Positions 23,447 to 32,758 are shown, numbered from the stretch's first letter. The stretch is 35,791 bases of DNA from Lachnospiraceae bacterium (GCA_017535945.1 JAFXTJ010000030.1:1-35791), one strand, 5' to 3'. The notes: generated by a model from the sequence alone, not told the origin. Numbers and translations: made by a program.

Positions 23447-25250
23447 CCTGATCCTGCCTCCCGAAATACTTGAGACCGAGCATCGTGATATCGTCAAACT
23501 GGTCCGCTTCGCCGACAAAGGTATCGATGGATTCGCGCACATTCTTAAGCAGCGTCGCCGGCGTCGCTTCGGGATCGGCGTTCAGGGCCTCCAGCATCCG
23601 CTCCACGCCGTAGAGTTCCTCCTTGGTGTCCGTGGCTTCCGGAACACCGTCGGTGTAGACATAGAGCGTGTCGCCGGGATTCAGGTCGAATTCCGTCTGC
23701 CGGAAACGCATGTCCTCCATGACGGCAAGAGCAGGCGAATGCTTCGTTGTGATGACCTCAAAGCTGCCGTCCTTCCTGCGGATCGCCGGCTTCTCATGTC
23801 CCGCGTTGACCTCCAGGGCATGGCCGGTGGCCAGATCGATCACCGCGCACCATACCGTCACGAACAGCTGCGCCTCATTGCCCTCGCACAGCTGGTTGTT
23901 GACATTGCCCAGCGCCTCGGAAGGCGACTCGCCCATGGTCATGCGGTTCTTGATCAGGGTCTTGGCGATGACCATGAACAGCGCGGCAGGCACTCCCTTG
24001 CCGGACACGTCGGCGATGACGATACCCAGATGATCATCATCGACCAGAAAGAAGTCATAGAAATCACCGCCCACTTCCTTGGCGGGATCCATCGTGGCAT
24101 AGATATCAAATTCCGGCCGGTCGGGGAAAGGCGGGAAGATCCGGGGCAGCATGTCTGCCTGGATCTGCGTCGCGACATTGAGCTCGGCGCTGATCCGCTC
24201 CTTCTCCGCCGTGATCTTGGCGATGTTGGCGATATAGGCCAGGATCCCGTGCTCCATGTTGAGCACGCTCTGTGCGAGCAGTTCGACCTCGTCACCGGTG
24301 CGGATCTCCGGGAGCCGCTCGGATATTGTGTCACCGGTCTCACCGAAGAGGGTGGCCTCCTCGGCGACCAGCGTGATCGGCGTGATGACATTCTGATTAA
24401 AGAAGAGCACGAAGAACAGCAGGATGATCAGGATCCCGCCCATGGTCACGATCGAGGTCCGGATCACAAAGCTGCGGATCGCGCTCTCCAGCCGGACCAT
24501 CGGGATCTCTACGCCGATGATGGCCAGAACATGCCCGTCCGCGTCGAGCATCGGATAGATCGCGGAAGTATTGTTGCCGAAGGCGCTCTTGGATTCGAAG
24601 AAATCACTCTGCCTCTGTCCGGTCCGCAGCACCCGGATCACCGCATCGATATACTTGGGATTCATCGTGGAGGTGTCACCGGCCGTAAAAGCCTCCTCCT
24701 CGATATTGTAGCAGTCAAAAATGTAATGGAACGGTTTCCAGTCCGGCTGCTTCTCGTAAACATCGTGGAAGGGGATCCTGCCCTTTTTCTTGCCGCTGTA
24801 GGCGAGGACTTCCTCCTCCGTAGTGTAGATGACATAGATGTCGTTGAGCTGCATGGCGATCCGGATATTGTTGAGCTCGCGTCTGACGCGCATGTATTCC
24901 GGCGTGTAGGTCAGCGCCTTGATTTGCTCACCGTCGCCGCTTTTGATCACGCTGATGTATTTCGCGATCATCTCCCTGTCCATGCAGCTCTCGGCCTGCG
25001 CGGCGATCATGTAGGCCGTGTCGTTATACTGCTGCTTGATGGAGGATTCGGCGCCCAGTTCGCCCACGAAAGAGGTGAAAAGAGCGAGCGCCAGCCCCGC
25101 GAACGCGAACTCGATAAAGATTCGCTTGGAGAGGGAGAGTTTTCTGGTCGCGTGCTTCTTTTTCTTCTCCTTCTTTTTCTTTTCAGGCTCCGCCGGGGTC
25201 ACTTCCGGTTTCTGCTCTGCCTGTATCAATTCCTGCTTCTCTTCTTCCAT
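23439..25250 (-). CDS. Membrane sensor phosphatase, SpoIIE/PP2C type (copy 2)
   Basis: This 603-residue protein has a Lys/Glu/Pro-rich cytoplasmic N-terminus (about 1-40, with runs of lysine), a helix at about 45-65, an extracytoplasmic Cache-like sensor at about 66-262, a helix at about 265-290, a HAMP-like region and a SpoIIE/PP2C domain at about 360-600. Catalytic motifs are complete: MDPAKEVGGDFYDFF, IADVSGKGVPAALFM, VYTDGVPEATD and FDDITMLGLKYFG. It begins a three-gene overlap cassette (phosphatase, kinase, antagonist) and follows the GH3 gene by 6 bases. It probably reports an external ligand by dephosphorylating the STAS protein. The lysine-rich tail is not found in copy 1. Confidence 0.93.
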   Translation of the reverse strand: MEEEKQELIQAEQKPEVTPAEPEKKKKEKKKKHATRKLSLSKRIFIEFAFAGLALALFTSFVGELGAESSIKQQYNDTAYMIAAQAESCMDREMIAKYISVIKSGDGEQIKALTYTPEYMRVRRELNNIRIAMQLNDIYVIYTTEEEVLAYSGKKKGRIPFHDVYEKQPDWKPFHYIFDCYNIEEEAFTAGDTSTMNPKYIDAVIRVLRTGQRQSDFFESKSAFGNNTSAIYPMLDADGHVLAIIGVEIPMVRLESAIRSFVIRTSIVTMGGILIILLFFVLFFNQNVITPITLVAEEATLFGETGDTISERLPEIRTGDEVELLAQSVLNMEHGILAYIANIAKITAEKERISAELNVATQIQADMLPRIFPPFPDRPEFDIYATMDPAKEVGGDFYDFFLVDDDHLGIVIADVSGKGVPAALFMVIAKTLIKNRMTMGESPSEALGNVNNQLCEGNEAQLFVTVWCAVIDLATGHALEVNAGHEKPAIRRKDGSFEVITTKHSPALAVMEDMRFRQTEFDLNPGDTLYVYTDGVPEATDTKEELYGVERMLEALNADPEATPATLLKNVRESIDTFVGEADQFDDITMLGLKYFGRQDQDA

Positions 25251-25256
25251 AACGGA

Positions 25257-26876
25257 TCAATCCTCTTGTTCTGTGAAGAAACCGAGTTTCTCATCGTCCA
25301 GTATCCGGACGGGTTTATACTGCGCCATATCCTGTCCCGTCGCCGCCATCTGTTGCTTATAGGCGAGGAAGGTTCCCTTTTTGAGGAAACGGATCTCCGG
25401 CAGCCCGATCTCACCGAGATTGCGGCAATCCGCGTAGTCGTAGTTCTCCGCCCGCAGCAGCGCATCGATCCGTTCCGGTTCGTTGGCGGGCTTCTCTCCC
25501 TCCGGTTCGATGAAGATGAGATAATGGCCCGGGAGTGTCCTCATGTCCGGATATACGCAGAAGCTCCCCTCCGGCTGGCCGAATGCCTCCATATACTCCC
25601 TGACGGCCCCCGCCATGTTGGCCGTGTTCATCTTCTCTCCGGCCACATTGATCTGCTGGTTCACCCGGTAGCAGACCTTGATCACCGGCGCGGTATCGTA
25701 GAAGTCCACGACCTCGACGACATCGCCCATGCGGTACCGGTAGAGACCGGTGAAGCTGGTGTAGACGAGTTCGTACCGTTCGCCTTTTTTCAGCTGCGAC
25801 GCGTCCTCGAGCAGCTTCTCCTCCGATTCTCCCGCAGGGATGAATTCGAAAAAGCCCGTGCGGGGTGTCAGGATATACTCCGCCTCATAGCCCATATCCC
25901 TCGGCGTCCCGAAGAAGCCCTCCGTCGCCGCGTAGATGAAGCAGTGATAAGGTACGGATCCGGCATAGGTCTTGAGTGCCGCCTGGTATTCCCGGAACGT
26001 GCTGCCCGTGATCGCCATCACGACACGCAGCTTCGGCCAGATCCTGGGCAGGATCGGATCGTCAAAGCCCTGCTCGAAAACCCGCACCAGTTCGTCCGCG
26101 CGGGCCGGATTCGGACTCAGATAGCCGTTCAGTGTCTTCCTGAAGTCCTCCGGGATGTCGATCTTATCCGAGATCTCACCGCTGCGGATATCCTCCGTAA
26201 GGCTCTTCCATTCGGTCTTCAGCACATCCAGCAGCTGCAGCAGATGATGCCCGTAGACGCCGATCACGGCGATGACGTCGGCATCGCGCAACGCGAACAG
26301 CAGTTTCAGATAACTGATATCCTGATCCGTCTCCGGGAAGAGCAGCTCTGTCGGTGATGTGCAGTAAGAGAAGTCTTCCTCTCCGGTCTCGTATTGTCTC
26401 GCGAAAGCCGTGCCGGAGGCCAGCAGGCTCTTCACGCCCTCCTCCAGCGTCGTGATGTGCATCTCGTTGGTGAGGAAGACCCGTCCGCCGAAATGCTCTC
26501 CGTAATGCATCTCCGTCCGCTGCCAGGTACACTGATAGGAGAATTTCAGATACAGATCCATCCACTCGTCGGTGATGGGCAGGACCTTGTTCTGCCCGGT
26601 CGTCCCCGAAGAGCGGGTGTAATACCGGATATTGTAGGAAGTGGTGACCGCACCGCCCCCTTTCATCATCCGGATGATATCGTCATAATACTCATTGTAG
26701 TTCGACAGCGGCACCTGCCTCCGGTAATCCGCAAGCGAACCGATCCTGTCAAAACCGTATTTCCTGCCGTACTCACTCGATGCGTTATCCCGCAGGATCT
26801 TCATGAGTGTCGCAGCATTGGATGCGGCAAAATCGGATGCGTCCCCCTTTAATTCATCCCATACATCAAATTGCAC
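25257..26876 (-). CDS. GH3-family acyl-adenylating enzyme
   Basis: This 539-residue protein is of the GH3 family (auxin-responsive GH3 in plants), adenylating enzymes that usually join a carboxylic acid to an amino acid. The ATP-binding motif YTRSSGTTGQNK (about 86-97), the YAATEGFFG motif (about 301-309) and YRYRMGDVVEV are intact, so it should be active. The substrate is unknown. GTG is the start, with AGGGGGGA upstream. Bacterial members are poorly studied; here it lies between the sensor-MFS fusion (21 bases upstream) and the sensor phosphatase (6 bases downstream), which suggests it makes or removes a small-molecule signal seen by that pathway. That role is inference. Confidence 0.9.
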   Translation of the reverse strand: MQFDVWDELKGDASDFAASNAATLMKILRDNASSEYGRKYGFDRIGSLADYRRQVPLSNYNEYYDDIIRMMKGGGAVTTSYNIRYYTRSSGTTGQNKVLPITDEWMDLYLKFSYQCTWQRTEMHYGEHFGGRVFLTNEMHITTLEEGVKSLLASGTAFARQYETGEEDFSYCTSPTELLFPETDQDISYLKLLFALRDADVIAVIGVYGHHLLQLLDVLKTEWKSLTEDIRSGEISDKIDIPEDFRKTLNGYLSPNPARADELVRVFEQGFDDPILPRIWPKLRVVMAITGSTFREYQAALKTYAGSVPYHCFIYAATEGFFGTPRDMGYEAEYILTPRTGFFEFIPAGESEEKLLEDASQLKKGERYELVYTSFTGLYRYRMGDVVEVVDFYDTAPVIKVCYRVNQQINVAGEKMNTANMAGAVREYMEAFGQPEGSFCVYPDMRTLPGHYLIFIEPEGEKPANEPERIDALLRAENYDYADCRNLGEIGLPEIRFLKKGTFLAYKQQMAATGQDMAQYKPVRILDDEKLGFFTEQED

Positions 26877-26897
26877 GCAGTCCCCCCTTCTCCTCTG

Positions 26898-29216
26898 TTA
26901 CTGTTCGGCTGCCGGTTTCTGCACAGCCGGGCGGCAGAACAGGAAGAACAGGCACGCCACGACCGCAAAGACGATACTGAAGATCAGCAGTCCCGTAGTG
27001 GAACCGTCCGGCTGGATGATCAGTCCGTAGAGCATCGGACAGACGATCTGCACCGCGCTGCCGGCCATGTTGAACACCGTCATCGCACGGGCTGTATCCG
27101 ATTTATCCCCCGCCTGTCCCGTGAAGTAACTCGTGATGGAAGGGGTCCCGAAGCCGTCGAAGAGTCCCATGATCCCGGCGCTCAGCATGACGATGGCCAG
27201 ATGTTTGCCGGCAAGCAGCAGGAGCATCCCGCCGGCCGCCATGAACAGAGCCAGGCTCGAAGCAAAGAAATGCGATCTCTTCTTGAGGAACTTCATCACC
27301 GTGAGCCCCAGATAGATGCCGGCAACGCCGTTGATCAGATACACATAGCTGGTCGCGATGGCATCCTGGCCGATGTTGTTCATGTAGGACGGCACAAAGG
27401 AAACAACATACATGAGGCCCACATTGAGCGGCACGCAGCCGAAGATCAGCGTCAGCAGCATCCGCTTGTTGATGAGCGGGCCGCCCGCACTCCCGGCGCC
27501 CTCCTCTTCCTCCGTATTCTGGGCACGGGAGATGAGTTTCCAGGGCATCGAGAAGATGCATCCGGCAAGCAGAACGACAAAGATCACGCCGGTGAACAGA
27601 TAGTTGGACTGGTAGCCCAGAGACTGGGCAAAGATGGCGCCCAGCGAAGCTCCGACCGTGATACCTCCAAGCAGACCCGCGTTGAGACGGCCGCAGTTGA
27701 TGGAGAAGGTCTCTTCATCCGGCGAACCGTTCACCACGATGGTATTGAGCCAGTACTTCATAAAGGCGAATCCGACGCCGCAGAAGGCGCGCAGCGCGAT
27801 GAGCAGATACGGCGAATCCACCCGCATACAGGCCAGACTCCCCAGGAACATGATGGGGAAGACCAGGATCATCAGATTCTTGGGCGGTGCGTTCTTGTAG
27901 ATCTTCTGGATCAGGGCGGAGGCCGCCAGCACCACCATGAGTTCGACCGTCAGGGGCAGCGATGCCGAGATCCCTTCCGGCAGGCCGAAGACCGACGCCT
28001 TCCAGCCGCGCATGACGACCGCGGCATACGGCAGGCTGATATAGACCGCCGTATACCCCAGGAACGAGATCAGCCGGATCTGCTGGGAGATTGTTTCATA
28101 CTGCTGCGGGGTCGGTGTATCAAACCACTTGGAGAACCGGATGGACAGGATCCCGCCCAGACTCATCAGTTCGTAGGTCAGCATCAGACAGACCGCCAGC
28201 ACGGCACCGAACGATATCACCATGACGCGGATACGGTTCGCGATATACTCGTTGTTGATCTCGACATCGAGGGAAAGAGACAGATCCGACTCCGATTCCA
28301 GCGGCAGGAAGATCCTGCCGTTCTTGCTGGTGTCCACACTGCCCTTCACGATATGGATATTCCGGATGGATTCACTGGTCTCGGATTTCTCCGCGAGATA
28401 TCCGTCGATCCGGTAGAGTTCGTCCTCACTGAGTCCCTTGTCGATCAGGGAATTCACGGTGCCCTTGATCATCTCGGCACTCTGCTTCGCCTTCTCTCCG
28501 ATCAGCGTATTGTACCCGTTTCTGTACACGCCGAGCAGGAAGAGGATATACAGGACCATGCCGGCCATGATGATCGCGATCGGGATGACCTTGCCTGCAT
28601 CCCCGTTGTGGAATCTGGCCCTGAAGAGCAGATAGACGATCAGGGTGAGGGAGATAAAGGTGATCGTGAGGAGCAGCGCCTCCGCGAGGGAACTGTCCGG
28701 CTTCTCCGCCAGCGCGTCCCTGTCATAGCATACGACAAAATAGCCGCAGAGCTTCTCACCGTCCTCGCGGACCGGCGTCACGATCATATTGACATCCGCA
28801 GCGCTCATGAGCACGGATTCCTCCGCGACCTCACGCATCCTGGCGATACGGGATTCGTCGGTCAGGATCGCCAGAAGGCGCACATTCTCCTGCGCATCGT
28901 CAAACGAGAAATACATCGGCTTCCCGTCGGCGTTCAGGACGACGACCTTAAGTTCCCGGTCGGACAGCGCCTTGATGTTATCGAGCACCTCGCCCATACC
29001 GTAGTAGTTGTCGAGGGTCTTGCCATAGTCGATGGCTCCCTCCACGCTCTCCACGATATCCTTGGTGCCGTTTAACAGGTACTGCTCTTCCAGTTCGATA
29101 CAGGTATTCTGATAGGCCATCTGACAGACCCATGTCACAAACCCCAGGCTCAGGGCCGTGATCATGATCATTGTGGCTGCCGTAAAAAACAGGCTGTTTC
29201 CTCTTTTCTCTCTCAT
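26898..29216 (-). CDS. Sensor-MFS fusion membrane protein
   Basis: This 772-residue protein has a membrane helix at about 10-32 and a first extracytoplasmic domain at about 33-180 that looks Cache-like (VVVLNADGKPMYFSF and a VTPVREDGEKLCGYFVVCY strand pair). Two helices (about 183-233), a second extracytoplasmic region at about 235-338 and a further helix (about 338-362) follow, then a 12-helix MFS transporter from about 385 to 763. ATG at 29216 is preferred, with GGGGAG 5 bases upstream; a GTG two codons earlier overlaps the preceding stop. MFS proteins do not normally carry such sensor modules, so it may be a ligand-gated transporter or a receptor. It is flanked by a solute-binding protein and the GH3 enzyme in one operon. 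Confidence 0.85.
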   Translation of the reverse strand: MREKRGNSLFFTAATMIMITALSLGFVTWVCQMAYQNTCIELEEQYLLNGTKDIVESVEGAIDYGKTLDNYYGMGEVLDNIKALSDRELKVVVLNADGKPMYFSFDDAQENVRLLAILTDESRIARMREVAEESVLMSAADVNMIVTPVREDGEKLCGYFVVCYDRDALAEKPDSSLAEALLLTITFISLTLIVYLLFRARFHNGDAGKVIPIAIIMAGMVLYILFLLGVYRNGYNTLIGEKAKQSAEMIKGTVNSLIDKGLSEDELYRIDGYLAEKSETSESIRNIHIVKGSVDTSKNGRIFLPLESESDLSLSLDVEINNEYIANRIRVMVISFGAVLAVCLMLTYELMSLGGILSIRFSKWFDTPTPQQYETISQQIRLISFLGYTAVYISLPYAAVVMRGWKASVFGLPEGISASLPLTVELMVVLAASALIQKIYKNAPPKNLMILVFPIMFLGSLACMRVDSPYLLIALRAFCGVGFAFMKYWLNTIVVNGSPDEETFSINCGRLNAGLLGGITVGASLGAIFAQSLGYQSNYLFTGVIFVVLLAGCIFSMPWKLISRAQNTEEEEGAGSAGGPLINKRMLLTLIFGCVPLNVGLMYVVSFVPSYMNNIGQDAIATSYVYLINGVAGIYLGLTVMKFLKKRSHFFASSLALFMAAGGMLLLLAGKHLAIVMLSAGIMGLFDGFGTPSITSYFTGQAGDKSDTARAMTVFNMAGSAVQIVCPMLYGLIIQPDGSTTGLLIFSIVFAVVACLFFLFCRPAVQKPAAEQ

Positions 29217-29218
29217 AA

Positions 29219-30436
29219 TCACTCCCCGATGAATTCTTTGGTCCTGGAATAGATCCGTTCCGCCGACAGCAGCATCTTGTCATCCACCGGGAACCCGATC
29301 CGGTCGGCGACCTCGAGATTGACACTCAGGAACGGCGGTGTGGCGAACCGCTGGCTGATGCTGCCGGGCTCCCCGCCGTGCAGGATGGTGGACATCGTAT
29401 GTACCAGGAAAGGTGCCTGCGCCGTGGCATCCGAAGCCGTCACGATCATAGTGGCGCCGTCCTCCACGAAGAATTCGCTGCTCTGAACGAACACAGGGAT
29501 ATTCTTCTCGTAAAAGACATCCAGCAGCTCCGGGATCCGTTCCTCATTCCAGATCATATCCGTGTTTAAGAGGAAAGCATCGATTCCTTCACTGACCAGT
29601 TCCTGATAGATCTTCTTCAGCTGACTGTAATACGCGTCATCCCCGGACTTGCCGCGCTCGATCTTGCGGTAGGTGATCTTGAAGCCCAGTGTCTCAGCCG
29701 CTTCGCTGTAGGGATAGTACGAACCGATGGACTCGTCGTAGAAGACCATGCCGATATTGGTGAAGGGATAACTGTTGTGGTAGAACTTCATCTGGTTGCG
29801 GTAGACACCGGAATTGGTATGGCACCAGATATTCTTTTTGCCGGAATGATCCTCATCCGCCGCAAGTCCCGAACTCACGGGATCCACGGTCCCGGAGACC
29901 ATGATCGGCACCTCGGTGATCCCCATCTCGTTGATGAGCACATCCGCGGGCCAGGTTCCGAGGCAGAAGATCAGATCGACCTCCCCGTTCGCGATCCGCT
30001 TCGAGAGATCCTCCTTGGTGTAGTCCACGCCGTCAAAGGCGTCCGAGATATAATAATTGAGATCATCGGAGAAACGCAGATAGGGGCCGACATCCCGGGC
30101 CGCCAGATAGGAGATCACTGCCTTGGCATCCGTATCGGCAGGGTCAAAGGGCAGCTCCTCGTTGAGTGTGATCCATCCGGATGCATCAAGCTGTTCGATG
30201 AACCGGTAGAGCATCTCGCCCGTCGCGGGATACGGATCGATGTCCACATACGCGATATTGAACGGAGAACCGTTCGCTTTGGTGACGGGAGTGTCCTCCG
30301 TCCCCTCCGAGGCCATGTATGCCTGGGCCCGCTCCAGCGCTCCCGGATCTATCACATTGCCGCCCGCGGTGACGAATACGCCCACGGGAAACAAGAGCAG
30401 AATCAGGAGCAGAATACTGATCCATCGTCTCGCCAT
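29219..30436 (-). CDS. TrpX-like ABC solute-binding protein
   Basis: This 405-residue protein has an N-terminal signal anchor (MARRWISILLLILLLFPVG) and no lipobox Cys. The body has the type-I periplasmic binding fold of the ABC_sub_bind/TrpX family: NIAYVDIDPYPATGEMLYRFIEQL, DLIFCLGTWPADVLINE, IGMVFYDESIGSYY and GIDAFLLNTD. The start at 30436 has GGAG 9 bases upstream; a longer frame to 30496 lacks this. Family members usually feed a permease and ATPase, but neither is encoded near. The next gene is the sensor-MFS fusion, whose start overlaps its stop, so it may present a ligand to that sensor. It is the first gene after the promoter at 30506-30534. Confidence 0.86.
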   Translation of the reverse strand: MARRWISILLLILLLFPVGVFVTAGGNVIDPGALERAQAYMASEGTEDTPVTKANGSPFNIAYVDIDPYPATGEMLYRFIEQLDASGWITLNEELPFDPADTDAKAVISYLAARDVGPYLRFSDDLNYYISDAFDGVDYTKEDLSKRIANGEVDLIFCLGTWPADVLINEMGITEVPIMVSGTVDPVSSGLAADEDHSGKKNIWCHTNSGVYRNQMKFYHNSYPFTNIGMVFYDESIGSYYPYSEAAETLGFKITYRKIERGKSGDDAYYSQLKKIYQELVSEGIDAFLLNTDMIWNEERIPELLDVFYEKNIPVFVQSSEFFVEDGATMIVTASDATAQAPFLVHTMSTILHGGEPGSISQRFATPPFLSVNLEVADRIGFPVDDKMLLSAERIYSRTKEFIGE

Positions 30437-30505
30437 AGATTTCTTCTCCAATACAAAACCGGGTACAGGCGTATCGCCCGTCCCTTTCACGCGCAAAACA
30501 TATGT

Positions 30506-30534
30506 ATTATATACGATTTAAGCGTTTGGGGCAA
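30506..30534 (-). promoter_or_regulatory. Sigma-A-type promoter of the sensor/GH3/phosphatase operon
   Basis: The minus strand reads TTGCCC (30534-30529, four of six matches), a 17-base spacer and TATAAT (30511-30506). It overlaps the 3' end of the Ig-like protein gene and would start transcription near 30499, about 63 bases before the solute-binding protein ATG. The leader contains an imperfect GC-rich dyad around GGGCGATACGCC. Confidence 0.75.
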
Positions 30535-31846
30535 CATCTGTATCATCAGATGCGTCAGATTCTTCCAAAAATGAACCCTTGTCACGTTCACTCGCCGCGA
30601 TCAGCAGCCCGAAACCGCCCAGTACGATCAGACAGCAGACGGCGACGACGATGATCAGCTTCAGCCGGATATCGGAGAAATACTTCGCCTTCTCCGCCTC
30701 TTCATCCGTATAAAGTCCTTCTCCTTCTTCTCCCGCCTCCTGCAGGAGTTCCTCCGTGCCGGCGAGCACGCCCTCCGGGGTCACCTCTTCCCCGGCAGCC
30801 TCTTCGCCTGTCTCCTCCCCGGCGTCCGCGAGCGCCGTTTCATCCTCCTGCGCTGCCGCATCCGCGGCGGGCTGCGGATTCTTCTTTGCTTCCTCGGCGG
30901 CAGCGGCCGCGGCGGCTTTTTTCGCCTCCTCTTTTGCTGCCTTGTTCGCTTCCTTAACGGCTTCGGCCTTCTCCTCGTTGCTCTGCGAGGCGGCATCGGC
31001 CTGCGCCTGCTGCTCCTCCTGGATCGCCTCCTTGGCCGCCGCCTGCTCCTCCGCGGAGGCCTGGTTCGCGTTGACGACGAGCTTCGTCTCGACCGGCCGT
31101 GTGGGAACGGTGATCTCCGACTTGGTGGCCTCGCTCTGTTCGATGAGGTCCGTCTCCATGTAACGGCGGTAGCCTTCGATCGTTGTGCCGGGTTTCACCT
31201 CGTTCAGCGTGTTGTAGCCGCTCCAGGTCTCGCCGTCAAAGCTGTATTCACAGCCCTTTGCCTCCGGGATGATGACGGTATAGGTCACTTCGCCTTCGTC
31301 GTCGACGAGGAGTTCGCATTCCATTGAGAACTCTTCCGGAGGCTTCGGGACATAGGCGCGGTGGATATGCTCGCCGCCGTTCGTCTCTTCATCCAGGAAA
31401 TCCAGCAGCTCGCCTCTGCAGTTGGAAGCGGTGACCGAGCAGGAGATCCGGCAGCCGATGTCCTTGATCTTGAGTACATAGGAACGATTGCGACCGACGA
31501 CCTTGGATCTCTCCTCCTCCTCCACATCACCGTCACCGTTCTCATGCTTCACGATATAATACCGGGTCCAGACATAGTTGAGCGTCCCGGGATTGGGCGT
31601 TTCGATCTCCGTCGTGGCCGTGAGCGTATAGCCGATCTGTCCGGGACCCTCGATCACGAGCTTGCCCTCCAGGGGCGGGAACATCCCGTTCATCGCCTCG
31701 ATTGCTTCTTCGACCGCTTCCTTTTTGAGCTGCGCTTTCTCCGCCGCCGTCATCGCATGGACGGAAAGCGGTGTCAGCAGGAACACGACCAGAAACAGCG
31801 CCGTCAGAGATTTTATAAATCCTTTCCGCATCACGTTATCCCGCAT
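30518..31846 (-). CDS. Exported, C-terminally anchored Ig-like protein
   Basis: This 442-residue protein has a Sec signal (about 1-31, ending VHA), a short Lys/Glu helix, an Ig-like domain at about 60-155 (GYTLTATTE, a YVWTRYYI strand, DIGCRISCSVTAS), and a second beta region at about 170-250 with YSFDGETWSGYNT. A long Ala/Glu/Lys coiled-coil-like stretch (about 255-385), a membrane helix (about 397-418) and a short acidic tail follow. It should project from the cell surface. ATG at 31846 overlaps the acetyltransferase gene by 11 bases; an ATG at 31831 is also possible, and the GAGGAG site is very close to the first ATG. Function unknown. Confidence 0.82.
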   Translation of the reverse strand: MRDNVMRKGFIKSLTALFLVVFLLTPLSVHAMTAAEKAQLKKEAVEEAIEAMNGMFPPLEGKLVIEGPGQIGYTLTATTEIETPNPGTLNYVWTRYYIVKHENGDGDVEEEERSKVVGRNRSYVLKIKDIGCRISCSVTASNCRGELLDFLDEETNGGEHIHRAYVPKPPEEFSMECELLVDDEGEVTYTVIIPEAKGCEYSFDGETWSGYNTLNEVKPGTTIEGYRRYMETDLIEQSEATKSEITVPTRPVETKLVVNANQASAEEQAAAKEAIQEEQQAQADAASQSNEEKAEAVKEANKAAKEEAKKAAAAAAAEEAKKNPQPAADAAAQEDETALADAGEETGEEAAGEEVTPEGVLAGTEELLQEAGEEGEGLYTDEEAEKAKYFSDIRLKLIIVVAVCCLIVLGGFGLLIAASERDKGSFLEESDASDDTDVAPNA

Positions 31847-32732
31847 TCTCCTCTTCCCAGAAGGAAAGTCTTAACTGTGCCTTACGCCTCATACGGTCGA
31901 TATAGGTCAGATCGACCGTCGCCCGGAAGCCTCTCATCACTCTGACACCGGCTCTCTTTTCCAGGAAGCCGAGCAGATTTTCGTTCACGAGGATCATGCG
32001 GACAAATGCCAGATCCCCGGACGAGACCGCCTGTGCGACGAAAAACCGCATCATATCCAGCACCGCCTCCGGATTGGGGGAGACCGTATACAGATAATTG
32101 ATGGTCGCGATCTTGCCCGCACTGCGGTATGCCAGCAGGATACCTGCCGGTTCGCCGCCCTTCATATAGACACAGGAGAGCTTCTCATCATAGTCACTGC
32201 GTTCGATCGGAAAAGTGACCAGATCATCCCCGCTCGCCACAGCCGCCTGCTCGATGGACGTGAGCGCCCCGCCCGAAACCTTGGCGAGCGCCACACTGCT
32301 CTTTGCCGCGCCGGAGAGTTCCTTGACCTGCTGCAGCTGTGCCGGCGTGGAATAGGCGATCGCGGATTCCGTCTCCTCATAGGTGATCGGGAAAGCATCC
32401 AGAAGGGCCCGGAAAGCCCCCGTGGAAGCACCGCTCTGTGTCTCCCCCGTCACCAACCGGTCAAAGCCCTGATCACGGAGTCTCGACATCAGATCGGAAA
32501 GGATCCGCTGTGCGATGCCGCGGCCGCGATAGTCCTCCGCCAGATAGATCCAGATAAGCTCCGCCTCGGGCACACGCAGTCTCAGCGCCAGCGCACCGCA
32601 GGCCGTATCATCCTCATCGATCCCGAAAAGCATCACCGACTCATCCGCCAGGAACTCCCTGCGTATGATCACAGGCAGATAATCCTGATAGTATTTGCAA
32701 TTGTTCTGATCGATCCCGACCAAAAATTCCAT
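31836..32732 (-). CDS. Double GNAT-like N-acetyltransferase
   Basis: This 298-residue protein has a complete N-terminal GNAT domain (about 1-130): the acetyl-CoA motif YRGRGIAQRIL (about 88-98) follows the beta strand AELIWIYLAEDY. The C-terminal half (about 160-298) has a second, weaker GNAT-like pattern, as in two-domain members. The acceptor is not deducible. AAGGAGG precedes the ATG. It lies 27 bases after the large protein gene and overlaps the Ig-like protein gene, so all three are in one operon. Confidence 0.83.
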   Translation of the reverse strand: MEFLVGIDQNNCKYYQDYLPVIIRREFLADESVMLFGIDEDDTACGALALRLRVPEAELIWIYLAEDYRGRGIAQRILSDLMSRLRDQGFDRLVTGETQSGASTGAFRALLDAFPITYEETESAIAYSTPAQLQQVKELSGAAKSSVALAKVSGGALTSIEQAAVASGDDLVTFPIERSDYDEKLSCVYMKGGEPAGILLAYRSAGKIATINYLYTVSPNPEAVLDMMRFFVAQAVSSGDLAFVRMILVNENLLGFLEKRAGVRVMRGFRATVDLTYIDRMRRKAQLRLSFWEEENAG

Positions 32733-32758
32733 CTTATCTTCCTCCTTAACCGAACCGT

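Noticed and set aside
23298-26357. A 1019-residue plus-strand open frame, and similar long ones at 15084-17384, 26871-29075, 8100-10208 and 12004-14022
   Set aside because: All lie exactly opposite genes with clear family motifs. Their products are rich in His, Arg, Asp and Leu as expected of antisense frames in GC-rich DNA, and they lack ribosome sites.
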